This document shows, piece by piece, positions 50,741 through 60,449 of a DNA stretch of 64,000 nucleotides. Source of the DNA: an uncultured Bacilli bacterium (GTDB lineage Bacteria > Bacillota_I > Bacilli_A > RF39 > UBA660); the NCBI GenBank assembly GCA_934162285.1, contig CAKPHY010000002.1, positions 19,844 to 83,843 on the forward strand, given 5' to 3'. The notes under the pieces were generated by a model, which worked only from the letters and a program-made list of their open reading frames with translations, ran no database searches and was not told where the DNA came from. Both the position numbers and the translations under genes were made by a program. The first letter of the stretch is position 1, and each line of letters starts with the position of its first letter.

Positions 50741-51811
50741 TTATTCACCCCTATTATCAAGTTTATCTACATCAACTTGATTAATTGCATTAAACCTCTT
50801 TGTAATTTTATCAGTTGTTGTATTTAAATCTTTGACATCCTTACTTACAGTATCAATACTTCTAGATAATTTATCCCATCTTTCACGATAACGGCTAAAT
50901 TCAACATCCAAAAGTTTTAATTCGTCATGAATAACCTTAGCATATTTATCTCTTTCAATGTTTTTCATTATAATTTGAATAGTTGTTAAAGTACTAATCA
51001 AAGTTGTTGGACTAGTAATCCAAACTTTTTTATTATAAGAATAATCAATTAAATCTTGATGATAAGCATTTATTTCAGCAAATATAGCCTCAGCTGGCAA
51101 AAATAAAATTGCTTGATCTGCTGTTACACCCGGAATAATATATTTAAAACTAATAGCATCAATATGTTTCTTCATATCGGCTTTAAACCCTTTTAAAGCT
51201 TCTCTTCTAACTAATTCACTATTATTCCGATCAACCATATTTTGATAATTTTCTAAAGGGAATTTAGAATCAATCGCAATTAAACCTAAAGGTTCTGGTG
51301 CAAATAATACACAATCAGCAATAGTTCCATTGCTGAAGGGATATTGCATTTGATAAATATTTTTAGGATTTTCACCAAAAACACTCACTAAAATATGTTT
51401 TAAATTAACTTCTCCAAAAATACCACGTGATTTTTTATCAGTTAAAACTGATTGTAATGAAACAATATCACTAGATAATAATTCAATTTTCTTTTGAGCT
51501 TCATCAATTTTAGATAATCTTTCTAAAACTGAAGTAAAAGTTTTATTCGTTTTTTCAAAATTTTGATCAAGTCTTTCATTAACTTTATCATTAATCATTC
51601 TTAATCTTTCTTCAATTCGATCATTTAATTTATTAAAATCATCATTAATATTATGATTAAGATCATTTTTAAAATCGCCTAGTTCTTTAATAGTATTAGT
51701 TTCTAACTTTCCAAGTCTCTCCGTTATATTAGATTCATTTATATTTTTAGAAAGAGATAGAATACTTATCACTAACAATATTACTAACAATGCGACAATT
51801 ATATACTCCAT
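50741..51811 (-). CDS. rmuC: RmuC-family DNA recombination protein
   Basis: 356 residues: N-terminal membrane helix (1-20), a coiled coil (20-110), and the RmuC nuclease-fold domain with KKSRGIFGEVNLKHILVSVFG, GTIADCVLFAPEPLGLIAIDSKFPLENYQ (DSKFP) and SPTTLISTLTTIQI. RmuC limits inversions between short repeats and belongs to the PD-(D/E)XK-like nucleases. It starts at TATAAT-N6-GGTGATGAT-ATG, so it has its own promoter, and it lies inside the secretion-like cluster. Confidence 0.9.
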   Translation of the reverse strand: MEYIIVALLVILLVISILSLSKNINESNITERLGKLETNTIKELGDFKNDLNHNINDDFNKLNDRIEERLRMINDKVNERLDQNFEKTNKTFTSVLERLSKIDEAQKKIELLSSDIVSLQSVLTDKKSRGIFGEVNLKHILVSVFGENPKNIYQMQYPFSNGTIADCVLFAPEPLGLIAIDSKFPLENYQNMVDRNNSELVRREALKGFKADMKKHIDAISFKYIIPGVTADQAILFLPAEAIFAEINAYHQDLIDYSYNKKVWITSPTTLISTLTTIQIIMKNIERDKYAKVIHDELKLLDVEFSRYRERWDKLSRSIDTVSKDVKDLNTTTDKITKRFNAINQVDVDKLDNRGE

Positions 51812-51832
51812 ATCATCACCAATTATATTATA
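51812..51832 (-). promoter_or_regulatory. Compact promoter/RBS of rmuC
   Basis: TATAAT at 51832-51827 (minus strand), six bases ATAATT, GGTGATGAT, then the ATG at 51811. Confidence 0.55.
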
Positions 51833-51842
51833 ATATAAAACG

Positions 51843-51874
51843 TAAAAAAAAACTATAAGTTTTTATACTTATAA
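51843..51874 (-). terminator. Intrinsic terminator of the rhodanese-like gene
   Basis: ATAAGT and ACTTAT arms with a TATAAA-type loop, then a nine-T run on the minus strand, ending just before the rmuC promoter. Confidence 0.7.
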
Positions 51875-52149
51875 TTTTTATATTCTTTAAAACCGCCAAT
51901 TATATTAACTGAATTATAACCTTTATGATTCAAGTAATTGACTAGCTCTCTTCCTTTTTCTCCTTCATCACAACAAATATAATATATTTTATTTTTATCT
52001 AAATAATTAGGAAATTCAATAATAAAATCCAAATAAGGAATATTAATTGAATTAGGAATATGACTAATACTAAAATCATAACTTTTTCTTATATCAATAA
52101 TAATCGGATTATTAAGTTTTAAAAGATTAACTATAGAGATTTCTTTCAA
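51853..52149 (-). CDS. Single-domain rhodanese-like protein
   Basis: 98 residues. A rhodanese fold: KLNNPIIIDIRKSYDFSISHIPNSINIPY, then the active loop YYICCDEGEKGREL, where the Cys of CDEGEK is the expected persulfide-carrying residue, and GYNSVNIIGGFKEYK at the end. The best start is a TTG at 52149 (after GGTGGTACCA); an ATG 12 bases earlier overlaps the -10-like TATAAT. Rhodaneses transfer sulfane sulfur; the partner is unknown. It lies between rmuC and the coupling-protein gene. Confidence 0.82.
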   Translation of the reverse strand: MKEISIVNLLKLNNPIIIDIRKSYDFSISHIPNSINIPYLDFIIEFPNYLDKNKIYYICCDEGEKGRELVNYLNHKGYNSVNIIGGFKEYKNYKYKNL

Positions 52150-52206
52150 TGGTACCACCATTATATTTTATGGCAAACAATTAATTTATTAAATTACAAT
52201 AGTCTA

Positions 52207-54840
52207 TTATTCACCATCATCAAAGAAATCATCAAAGAACTGATCATCAGTTACATCGTCATCATTATTTGATTTACCATGACTATCTTTAAAAATCTCT
52301 GAATTTTGACTTCTTTCTTCTTCATATTTCTTATAAACACTAGAATAATCAGGAGTCGCCTTATCAAGAGAAACATCAGACTCTTTTTGAGAAACTTGAT
52401 TTTCATTAAAAATATTTTCTTCAAAAACATTTTCATCATATATTTCTTTTGAAGAATTTTCATTATCATCAATTATTTCATTTGGAACATTATTATTTTG
52501 AACATTGTTATTATAATTAAATTCATTCATTGAAAAAGGTTCTTCTTCATCATCATTCTCTTCAGGTAATTCATTCTTAACAGTTAAGTCATTTTCTTTA
52601 AAAGGCTTTAAAGAAATTGGTTCATGAGAAGTATAAACATTGGTAAAATTGTCAGCTTCAGGTTTCAAATTAACTTCATCATTTTTGTTATCTTCATAAC
52701 TATCTACTTTGTTATTAACAATTTCATTATCAACCAATGAAGAATCATCATCTGAATCATTAGATTCAACTGTATCGTCCTCAATAGCATAAGGAACTTT
52801 AATATTTTCTTTAGCTTTATTTTCTTCAAGTAAACTACTAATTTTAGAATCTAAAACATTTTTTGAAGTTTCAATACTTGGTTTATCATCAACTTTAGCA
52901 ATATTTTCTTGCTCCTGTTTCTCTTCTTCTTCAAGTTCAGCAATTTTCGCATCAATTTTCTTAACAATAGCATCAATATCAAACTCAGGTTGGTTAGACT
53001 TTTTCTCATTAGCAAATGGACTAGGAAAAGGACTATTAAACCCACCATAAGGAGAAGCTCCAAAGCCACCAAACATACCGCCACCGGCAGCTGATGATGA
53101 TGAAGTACCTCCACCTAATTTTTCTTCACGTTTCTTATTAACAAAAGCTTTTAAATCAAAAATCTTAATTTGGTTTTCTGTTCTTGATGGATAAACAGCT
53201 TTGTCGTACTTTTTACCCCAGCAATTAGCTTTTTCCATTTCAAAATTTGGTTTTAAAACCGTTTTAAATGGCATACAACGTGTTCTTAAAACAATAATTG
53301 TCCAAAGTTTCAAACGTTGCAAATCACTTACAGTTACAAGTGGCGTTGAAGCTGTTTTATCTTTTTCTTTAGATTTAACTTCACCACACATCTTACTTAT
53401 TTCTTCTAAAGCTTTCATTTCACTACTAATTAAGTAAATAATATTACCACAGTTACCACGAATTGTGTCGCCGTTTTCTTGACCATAAACTTGACTCAAC
53501 TGAGCAAAGTTCTGAATAATAAAACTAAATCTAATACGACGACTTCGAGCAGCAGTTACCATTGTTGTTACATCTTTTAATGGTGGCATATTGGCAAACT
53601 CATCTAAAATAAAGTTAGTACGATATTCTAATTTACCACCATTTTCTTGAGCAATATCAATTAAAGTTTCATAGCATTGTTTTATAAAAATAGTTACAAG
53701 TGAGTGATACGTTTTCTTTTCATCTTGAATAACAACAAAAACAGCTGTTTTCTTACGACCAATATCCTTCATATCAAAATCACTACGGCTTAACATCTCA
53801 CTCAAATTTTCACGAGACGCAAACAATTTTATTTTTTGTTTAAACACTGACAAAATAGAATTTTTAGTATCACTAGGAGCCATAATTGTACTAGAAACAT
53901 TAACATAAGCTGGACTAGCAGGATCCTTAAAACTAAAATATTCTTTAATATATGTTGATGCCATTAATTTATCTTCACCAACAGTTGTCATCAAATTTAT
54001 ACTATTTAAATTAATTTCTTCTTCTTTAGCATCTTCAAATAAGCCTAAAGCTAATCCTGTAAAATAGTCAGCCGAAGTTCTTTCCCAGAAAGGATCCTGG
54101 TTCTGACTCTTTTCATCATACAAAATGTTCATCGCTAAGTCATCAAGCAACTCATTAGCTTTATCATGATTACCAGATCTATAAAGTTCATAAGGCAAAG
54201 TTAAAGGATTCCAAGAATTTCCTCTTTGAGGATCACGGAAATTCAAAAGAACAACATTATAACCTTTTTCTCTTAATTCATTAGCATTTTTTTCATAAAT
54301 CTCACCTTTAGGGTCGGTAATAATCATTGATTCACCCTTTTTAGCAAGAATTTTTACCATTGGTTGAACTAACATTTCTGTTTTACCAGAACCAGTAGAA
54401 CCAATAATCAAGTTATGAAATTCCCCATTATCAACCCATATATCATGACCATTGTTGATAAGTGGAATTCCCGCAACATCAGTTACTTTATCGTCAGCAT
54501 AAATATGCTTTAACTCACCTTTGAATTCTTTTTCAGTAGCCCATCTTGAATAGCCACCTTTATCTTTTTTAGTAAATCCAAATCCAAAACCCTTCTCTTT
54601 TTCAAAAAATTGAGAAGAAGTTCCGAATATTATTGAAAGTAAAGCAACAATAGTTACTATCATTGTTAATAGAAAAGTATCTAAATCTAAAAAAACAGCA
54701 AAAGGATTTAATCCAGCAAATTCACCAGTTCTTGAAAAAACCGTAACATTATTCACAATAATTGCAATCAATAAAAACATGGCAATACTAAAAATGGAGA
54801 ATTTTATTACATCTTCTTTGTTAGCTGTTAATTTAAACAT
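52207..54840 (-). CDS. VirD4/TraG-family type IV coupling ATPase with an extended acidic tail
   Basis: 877 residues. Two N-terminal membrane helices (about 12-32 and 55-75), then the FtsK/TraG-like ATPase: Walker A GSTGSGKT at 147-154, Walker B FILDEFANMPP, and the PxxxSRTENQ-like C-terminal part of the ATPase. From about 580 on the protein is low complexity: a Gly/Ser/Ala-rich link (GGGTSSSSAAGGGMFGGF), then about 250 residues rich in Asp, Glu and Asn. The tail resembles a substrate- or partner-binding region. In DNA-transfer systems this protein feeds the substrate to the channel. Here there is no relaxase nearby. Confidence 0.88.
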   Translation of the reverse strand: MFKLTANKEDVIKFSIFSIAMFLLIAIIVNNVTVFSRTGEFAGLNPFAVFLDLDTFLLTMIVTIVALLSIIFGTSSQFFEKEKGFGFGFTKKDKGGYSRWATEKEFKGELKHIYADDKVTDVAGIPLINNGHDIWVDNGEFHNLIIGSTGSGKTEMLVQPMVKILAKKGESMIITDPKGEIYEKNANELREKGYNVVLLNFRDPQRGNSWNPLTLPYELYRSGNHDKANELLDDLAMNILYDEKSQNQDPFWERTSADYFTGLALGLFEDAKEEEINLNSINLMTTVGEDKLMASTYIKEYFSFKDPASPAYVNVSSTIMAPSDTKNSILSVFKQKIKLFASRENLSEMLSRSDFDMKDIGRKKTAVFVVIQDEKKTYHSLVTIFIKQCYETLIDIAQENGGKLEYRTNFILDEFANMPPLKDVTTMVTAARSRRIRFSFIIQNFAQLSQVYGQENGDTIRGNCGNIIYLISSEMKALEEISKMCGEVKSKEKDKTASTPLVTVSDLQRLKLWTIIVLRTRCMPFKTVLKPNFEMEKANCWGKKYDKAVYPSRTENQIKIFDLKAFVNKKREEKLGGGTSSSSAAGGGMFGGFGASPYGGFNSPFPSPFANEKKSNQPEFDIDAIVKKIDAKIAELEEEEKQEQENIAKVDDKPSIETSKNVLDSKISSLLEENKAKENIKVPYAIEDDTVESNDSDDDSSLVDNEIVNNKVDSYEDNKNDEVNLKPEADNFTNVYTSHEPISLKPFKENDLTVKNELPEENDDEEEPFSMNEFNYNNNVQNNNVPNEIIDDNENSSKEIYDENVFEENIFNENQVSQKESDVSLDKATPDYSSVYKKYEEERSQNSEIFKDSHGKSNNDDDVTDDQFFDDFFDDGE

Positions 54841-54893
54841 ACTATCACCTCAATCGATATATATTATAACAAACATATTAATTTTTTTAAAGT

Positions 54894-55595
54894 CTAAAAT
54901 TTATCACGCATCATTGCACGATTTCTAAAATAAACACCAAAAGAAATAGCAACTATTACTAAAACAATAAATATATAAATATAAATATTTACAAATCGCA
55001 TCAAATCAAGTGGGTTGTTCGAATATAAAGAAGTTGTCCGATACTCTAAATTAATATAATCATTACCACCAGGAGTAAGATACCATGTATATTCATTTTT
55101 TGAAGCATTAACGCGCGTAGCATTATTTTTAACAACTTTATACGGAAGCGAAATAGTTAATTCAATACTTTCAACTCTAGTAGGATTATCACTTGTAGGA
55201 TTATTGTAATTAGCTAAATTACTATTATTAGCTTCAATCTTAACATACCCATCAGTATTAGTTACATTTAAATAACCATACAAGCTTTTTAATAAAGGTG
55301 AATTACCATTATAATAATTTATACCACGATAACGATGGTAAAAACTATATCCAACATAATTACCACTTTCAAATTTAATTTTTGTCTTATAATTTGAAGC
55401 ATTATTATCTTTCAAAATCTGAGCTAAAAAATCATCAGTATTAGTAGAATAACCATTTTTACCCTTTAAAGAAGAATCAAAATAAACCTTGCCACTTTCA
55501 ATAACCGAACCACCAAAATTAAATTGTAAATTGTAATTGGCTTTACAACCAGTTAATAGTAACAATAACAATAAAATAAATATTTTCTTTTTCAT
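54894..55595 (-). CDS. Lipoprotein with an LppM-like domain and C-terminal membrane helix
   Basis: 233 residues. Signal MKKKIFILLLLLLLTGC has the lipobox LTGC. The domain that follows (KANYNLQFNFGGSVIESGKVYFDSS..., W(Y)LTPGGNDYINLEYRT) matches the LppM/DUF3153 type, a beta-rich exported domain. A hydrophobic helix at about 203-222 and a basic tail (RNRAMMRDKF) anchor the C-terminus. TAGGTGAATA precedes the ATG. It sits between the coupling ATPase and the 1012-residue protein, so an assembly role in the apparatus is plausible (inference). The family name is from memory. Confidence 0.7.
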   Translation of the reverse strand: MKKKIFILLLLLLLTGCKANYNLQFNFGGSVIESGKVYFDSSLKGKNGYSTNTDDFLAQILKDNNASNYKTKIKFESGNYVGYSFYHRYRGINYYNGNSPLLKSLYGYLNVTNTDGYVKIEANNSNLANYNNPTSDNPTRVESIELTISLPYKVVKNNATRVNASKNEYTWYLTPGGNDYINLEYRTTSLYSNNPLDLMRFVNIYIYIFIVLVIVAISFGVYFRNRAMMRDKF

Positions 55596-55602
55596 TATTC
55601 AC

Positions 55603-58600
55603 CTACCACATACTAGTTATTTTCCCAGTTCCACTATAATAATTATCTGCAAAATAAATATCCGTGAAATTAGCTGTAGATTCACCATAAGAAGTAATTG
55701 TACTAACAATTAAACCATTACTTAAATCAGTTGAAGCAACATAAAGCTTACCATCATTTTTACCAATTATGATACCCATTTGGCCATCTTTATAAACAAA
55801 ATCTCCAACTTGAATTTGATCAAAATATTTATAAAGACTAGAATCAATTTTCAAATTACCAGAAATATTGTTAGATTTAATCAACTCTGAAATTGACATA
55901 CTTTTATCTATATTAGCTCCACCATTCAATAATACCCATGAAATAAAGCCACAACTATCAAAGCCATCAAAAGCCCAATTATCATTAAAACCAATGTTAA
56001 AATATTTACCACCATTTTTATACTTAATCTTTTGATCAAATCCTAATAATAAATATCTAGCAACTTCTACACTAGCTGCTCTCGTTCCCTTGCCAACATT
56101 ATTAACAATTTCTTCTAATTCTTGATCATATTTATCTTTATCATCAAGCAAAGTAAAATAAGCTTTATTATTATTTAAAGAATATTTATTAATACTTGAA
56201 GCATAATCTAAACAATAATTATCAACTAAAGTATAATTAGGATAATAAATAGATAAAATTTCTTTATAAGACTTACCACGATTAGCTAAATCAATAGCTT
56301 TATTAACACATAAAATATTATAAACAGAATTAGAATTAGCTGTAGAATCATCACGATTACAAACCAAATTCATACGAGCTTTTACTATTTTACCATTATA
56401 AACTAATAAACTACCTCTAACACTCTCAAGTGCTTGATCAAGCTTTTTTGCATCACTACTATTAATTGCAACATAGGAACTATTAGCTTGAATTGTAATT
56501 TCTTTCATACCAACTTCATAATCAGAAGAAGAAAGTATATTACTAGCAGTACTAATAATACCTGCTTTTAATAATTCTCTTTTGTCTATTCCGCTATAAA
56601 AGAACTTATAAGTCTCATTCTTTACATAATCATAAAAACTTAAAGAATCAATTGGATTCTTATTAGAATCAACAATATTTACAACAAGATTAGATAAATT
56701 ACATAAAGATAAAGTATTACTAGTATTACTGCATTTACTCAACAACTCATCAACATTATAATTATAACCATTTTCACTTGTAACAGTTAAGCTCAACTTT
56801 TGATAATTAGTACAACCAGTATTACCTTCAGTAGCAATAATAGCACCCTTACTTACAATGTCGCCTTCTTTAACAAAAATTTTATCCAAATGAGCATACG
56901 TTACAATATAATAAATAGAATCATAAGTAAATTTAACTTTAATAACTGAACCTAAAGAATCTTCACACTCTTTACCATCACACATGCATTTTTTAGTACT
57001 AGTATCATACTTATCATATATATTACTAGCATTCTTAACATAAACAACTTCACCATCACTAATACTATGAATATCTTTACTTGTAACACCTGACGTTTCA
57101 ATAAATTCATGAGTCAAATGATTGTATGGTTTCAAAATTGTACAGCTTGAATCTCCATACACAGGACTAAGTGAATTTATAAGATCATCATCACCTAAAG
57201 AACCAGTTTCTTCACGATGTTTTTGCGTTTCTGTAATTTCTTCAGCAAGCTTTTGAGACTGAACTTGTTGATACATAATTATATCATCAGCAATTTCTTT
57301 AATAACACTAGAGCTGCTTTTTCCATTATCAGTTTTTTCTTTAATCATATCATAATATCGAACAGGAATATAATACTCTATTAAGAAATTTCTATAAGTT
57401 TCTTTATCAAAAATATAATCGTCAATATCAAAAGACCATCTCTCACCAATTATAGCAGCTTCTAATTGTTCACGATTTTCTATTTTCCTAGTAAAAATAC
57501 TTATAAATGCTTTCCATTTTTGGCTGATAAAATCAACAGGATCAATATTGCCAAAAACTTTAAGATAAAATGCATCTAAAGTATTGCCAATTATATTACC
57601 ACAATCAACTACTTTACGAATTTCAGCGATAGTAGCATTAAAGTCTGCAACAGTATCTTTAGCACTATCGGAATCATCTAAAATTGGTACTTGGCTAGCC
57701 GAACATCCAGCATTCTTTATCCTATCTTCTAATTGTTCCCCTTCAAAATTTGAATATAAAGAATTTTTAGTATTTTTATTGCTAAGTCCAGAAAATGATA
57801 ATGAACAAATATCACTAGTTGTAGCCGAAAGAAACACACCAGCAGAGCAAATTTTTTTATCCGCCTCCAAAATTGATGATTTATAAGTTACAGCTGCAGT
57901 TATAGATGCTATAATATCAGAAATTTTTTGAATCTCATCATCAAGTTTAGCATTTTTTTCTTCTTCTGATAACCCCCCTAGCTTAGAATCTAAATACCTG
58001 TTAGCATTAGGTAAAGCTTTGTTAAATCGATATTCTGAGCCATAATAACCAACAGCTACCCTATAAGAGATATCCAAGACATTATTAAAAAAGTTAACAA
58101 CACCTTCAATTTTGGAACGAATATTCATAAAAACTGCTAGAATTGCCATTAGAATAACAAAAGATATAATAGCAGGAACAAGAGCTGGTAAAATTTTCAT
58201 TGCTATTTTAAGTTTTTTCTTTTTAAATTCAGCAATATATTCATTAACTTTATCAAGAGCGCCAGATTTCTCAGCAGCATCTACAACTTTTTTAGCAGCA
58301 ACATTAGGAACGCCAGCAGCTTTTAAAGCTGTTTCACCAGCCTTTTTTATAGCATCTTTTTGAATTGCATCTTGAATGCCATTGCTACCTTGAATGCCAT
58401 TACCACTTTGATTAGAAATAGAATTATTATTAGCTAATGCATTATCATCACCAAGGGAATCAGCATTATTTCCTAAATCGCTACCAGCATTAGGATTTTG
58501 ATTTCCTTGATTATGAGAATGCATAGGTGGTTGATTTTTACCACCTAAACGCATACCAAAAGAAGATGATGTATCTTCCTTACTAGGAGCTAACATGGCA

Positions 58601-58641
58601 CCACCTTCTGATTTAGCAAATTTATTTTCTTTTGAAGCCAT
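55603..58641 (-). CDS. Large secretion-apparatus protein with degenerate M23 and NlpC/P60 domains
   Basis: 1012 residues. Order: Gly/Asn/Gln-rich cytoplasmic N-terminus (1-140), one membrane helix (about 148-173), an extracellular helical region, an M23/LytM-like domain (about 500-635: TYAHLDK..VKEGDIVSKGAIIATEGNTG) and a C-terminal NlpC/P60-like domain (about 850-1000: DSCGFISWVLLNGG with Cys897, VGDFVYKDGQMGIIIG). The M23 HxH motif that should follow GNTG reads KLS (615-617). The NlpC His positions read Gln954 and Val968. It corresponds in place to VirB1-like and CwlT-type hydrolases of conjugation systems, but both active sites look lost. GGTGGTGATAAC precedes the ATG. Confidence 0.75.
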   Translation of the reverse strand: MASKENKFAKSEGGAMLAPSKEDTSSSFGMRLGGKNQPPMHSHNQGNQNPNAGSDLGNNADSLGDDNALANNNSISNQSGNGIQGSNGIQDAIQKDAIKKAGETALKAAGVPNVAAKKVVDAAEKSGALDKVNEYIAEFKKKKLKIAMKILPALVPAIISFVILMAILAVFMNIRSKIEGVVNFFNNVLDISYRVAVGYYGSEYRFNKALPNANRYLDSKLGGLSEEEKNAKLDDEIQKISDIIASITAAVTYKSSILEADKKICSAGVFLSATTSDICSLSFSGLSNKNTKNSLYSNFEGEQLEDRIKNAGCSASQVPILDDSDSAKDTVADFNATIAEIRKVVDCGNIIGNTLDAFYLKVFGNIDPVDFISQKWKAFISIFTRKIENREQLEAAIIGERWSFDIDDYIFDKETYRNFLIEYYIPVRYYDMIKEKTDNGKSSSSVIKEIADDIIMYQQVQSQKLAEEITETQKHREETGSLGDDDLINSLSPVYGDSSCTILKPYNHLTHEFIETSGVTSKDIHSISDGEVVYVKNASNIYDKYDTSTKKCMCDGKECEDSLGSVIKVKFTYDSIYYIVTYAHLDKIFVKEGDIVSKGAIIATEGNTGCTNYQKLSLTVTSENGYNYNVDELLSKCSNTSNTLSLCNLSNLVVNIVDSNKNPIDSLSFYDYVKNETYKFFYSGIDKRELLKAGIISTASNILSSSDYEVGMKEITIQANSSYVAINSSDAKKLDQALESVRGSLLVYNGKIVKARMNLVCNRDDSTANSNSVYNILCVNKAIDLANRGKSYKEILSIYYPNYTLVDNYCLDYASSINKYSLNNNKAYFTLLDDKDKYDQELEEIVNNVGKGTRAASVEVARYLLLGFDQKIKYKNGGKYFNIGFNDNWAFDGFDSCGFISWVLLNGGANIDKSMSISELIKSNNISGNLKIDSSLYKYFDQIQVGDFVYKDGQMGIIIGKNDGKLYVASTDLSNGLIVSTITSYGESTANFTDIYFADNYYSGTGKITSMW

Positions 58642-58661
58642 GTTATCACCACCTTTTAATC

Positions 58662-60449
58662 CTATAATCCGCCACCGCGACCAAATGAATCTAATTCATC
58701 GTCACTAGCAATTATATTTATACGCATACGTCTACTACCGCATACGAACAAGGCTTCTCCTTGTGAATATCTCTTTATACTATCTTGTTCACTTTCATTT
58801 AAATCAATTAAATGAGCAAGATCTTCAACAGCTTGTTTCTTTAAACCCATAACTAAGTAATAAGAAGCATTGTCAAATATTGCTTTCCCTTGAGTTATTA
58901 CTTGAGGATCACTAAAGTCACTAGGTTGTTGAGTAATTATAATGGTTCCCGTATTATACTTACGTGAACGTCTTTGGATTTGAGCTAAGAAATCAGCACC
59001 CAAAGTATTGTTACTTCCAAGTAATACATGAGCTTCATCTACCATTAATATAGTGTTAGTTGAAACATCTAGAGTTAAACTCCACGCATACTTTAATATA
59101 TTAAAGAATAATGCATTTCTAACATTAGAATCAGCATTCATAACTTCACGAATATTAAATACAATAAATTTACTATTTGCTCTTATTGTTGTATGACCAG
59201 AGAAATAATATTTTAATTCTCTAACTAAAGGACGAAGTTTCATTTCCAAACGTTCCATGATATCTTTTTCATGTGTACGATCAGTCATTGACATCAAACG
59301 ACCTCTAACAGTTTCATAAACATCAGCTAAAGTAGGATAATCATCAGAAGTAAACTTAGTAAAATTACTTTGATAATTAATACCAAATCGAGCATAAGTT
59401 TCTTGAACTACTTCACTGAACATATTTAAAACATCATCTTCAATATCTGGAGCATAGTATTTCATAAAAGCTTTTAAAGTTTGAAGTGTACGAGTTAATA
59501 CAGAATAACCAGCACCTGATTCAAGTTCACCCTCATCGCTATCAACAACAACTTCAAGAGGATTAATCATACCGTATTCGCCACCCTTACCCAAATCGAT
59601 GAAATCGCCATTATAAATACGAACCATATCTTCAAGTTCACCTTCAGGGTCAATACATACAATTTGATTATTGTTACGAATATTAGTACGAAGTAAAATT
59701 TTAGCTGCTGTCGATTTACCAGAACCAGAAGTACCTAATATAATCATATTAGCATTATTTCTATTATGTTCTTTCTTTATTTGGTATAAAAATTGATTAA
59801 ATAAAATTACACCACCAGAGAAATCAACGCCAAGTAATGTTGACATCCCAGCATCCTTAATACTATCAAAAATAAATGGATACATAGCAGCTACTGTTGG
59901 TGAAGGAATTGGAACACCAATGCGATCTTCAATCTCCTGCTTTGGGAAAATCGGAACAATAGATTTTAATACTTTTTCTTGTTCAAATCTTAAAGGAATA
60001 GCTTTAAGTTCCATAGATTCTAAATAATTTTTAAGTTGCATTTTTTTATTATTTAGTTCATCTCTAGTATTAGCAGTAAGCATGATATGCATTTGAAAAT
60101 CAAAAATCGCTGATTGACTACTAGCAAGCATTTGAATAAAAGACTCTAAAGATTCATAATCTTGACGAATTCTTTCTTGAATCGTTTTATCATTTTCATC
60201 CTGATAATTTTGTTTTAAATTAGCAATTTCTTTATTAAGCATTTTACTAATAACACTAAAAGGTAAAGGAATATGTTTAATTACAACTTTAATTCCTGGA
60301 ATACTAGTTAAAGATGATAAATACCCAGGATCAATAAACTTAGGATAAGAAACAACCGTAAGAATTGTTGCCCATTGATCACTAATATTAAATTCAGAAG
60401 GATAAAATTGTAAGCCTTTTGGAGCAATTTCACTTCTAATATTCCCCAT
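58662..60449 (-). CDS. VirB4/TraE-family secretion ATPase
   Basis: 595 residues. The N-terminal part (1-200) is the VirB4 dimerisation region, then the ATPase: Walker A GTSGSGKST at 239-247, Walker B TILMVDEAHVLLG, and the RRSRKYNTGTIIITQQPSDF block of VirB4 proteins. It energises pilus assembly and substrate transfer. It is co-transcribed with the TraC-like gene (60449), whose stop overlaps its start by one base. The upstream gene carries what is usually the first part of VirB4. Confidence 0.9.
   Translation of the reverse strand: MGNIRSEIAPKGLQFYPSEFNISDQWATILTVVSYPKFIDPGYLSSLTSIPGIKVVIKHIPLPFSVISKMLNKEIANLKQNYQDENDKTIQERIRQDYESLESFIQMLASSQSAIFDFQMHIMLTANTRDELNNKKMQLKNYLESMELKAIPLRFEQEKVLKSIVPIFPKQEIEDRIGVPIPSPTVAAMYPFIFDSIKDAGMSTLLGVDFSGGVILFNQFLYQIKKEHNRNNANMIILGTSGSGKSTAAKILLRTNIRNNNQIVCIDPEGELEDMVRIYNGDFIDLGKGGEYGMINPLEVVVDSDEGELESGAGYSVLTRTLQTLKAFMKYYAPDIEDDVLNMFSEVVQETYARFGINYQSNFTKFTSDDYPTLADVYETVRGRLMSMTDRTHEKDIMERLEMKLRPLVRELKYYFSGHTTIRANSKFIVFNIREVMNADSNVRNALFFNILKYAWSLTLDVSTNTILMVDEAHVLLGSNNTLGADFLAQIQRRSRKYNTGTIIITQQPSDFSDPQVITQGKAIFDNASYYLVMGLKKQAVEDLAHLIDLNESEQDSIKRYSQGEALFVCGSRRMRINIIASDDELDSFGRGGGL

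Noticed and set aside
57584..57886. Plus-strand frame opposite the 1012-residue gene, and similar opposite-strand frames at 966-1160, 1743-1958, 20665-20979, 23664-23969, 48728-48985 and 58112-58363
   Set aside because: Shadows of clear genes on the other strand, without ribosome-binding sites or family features.
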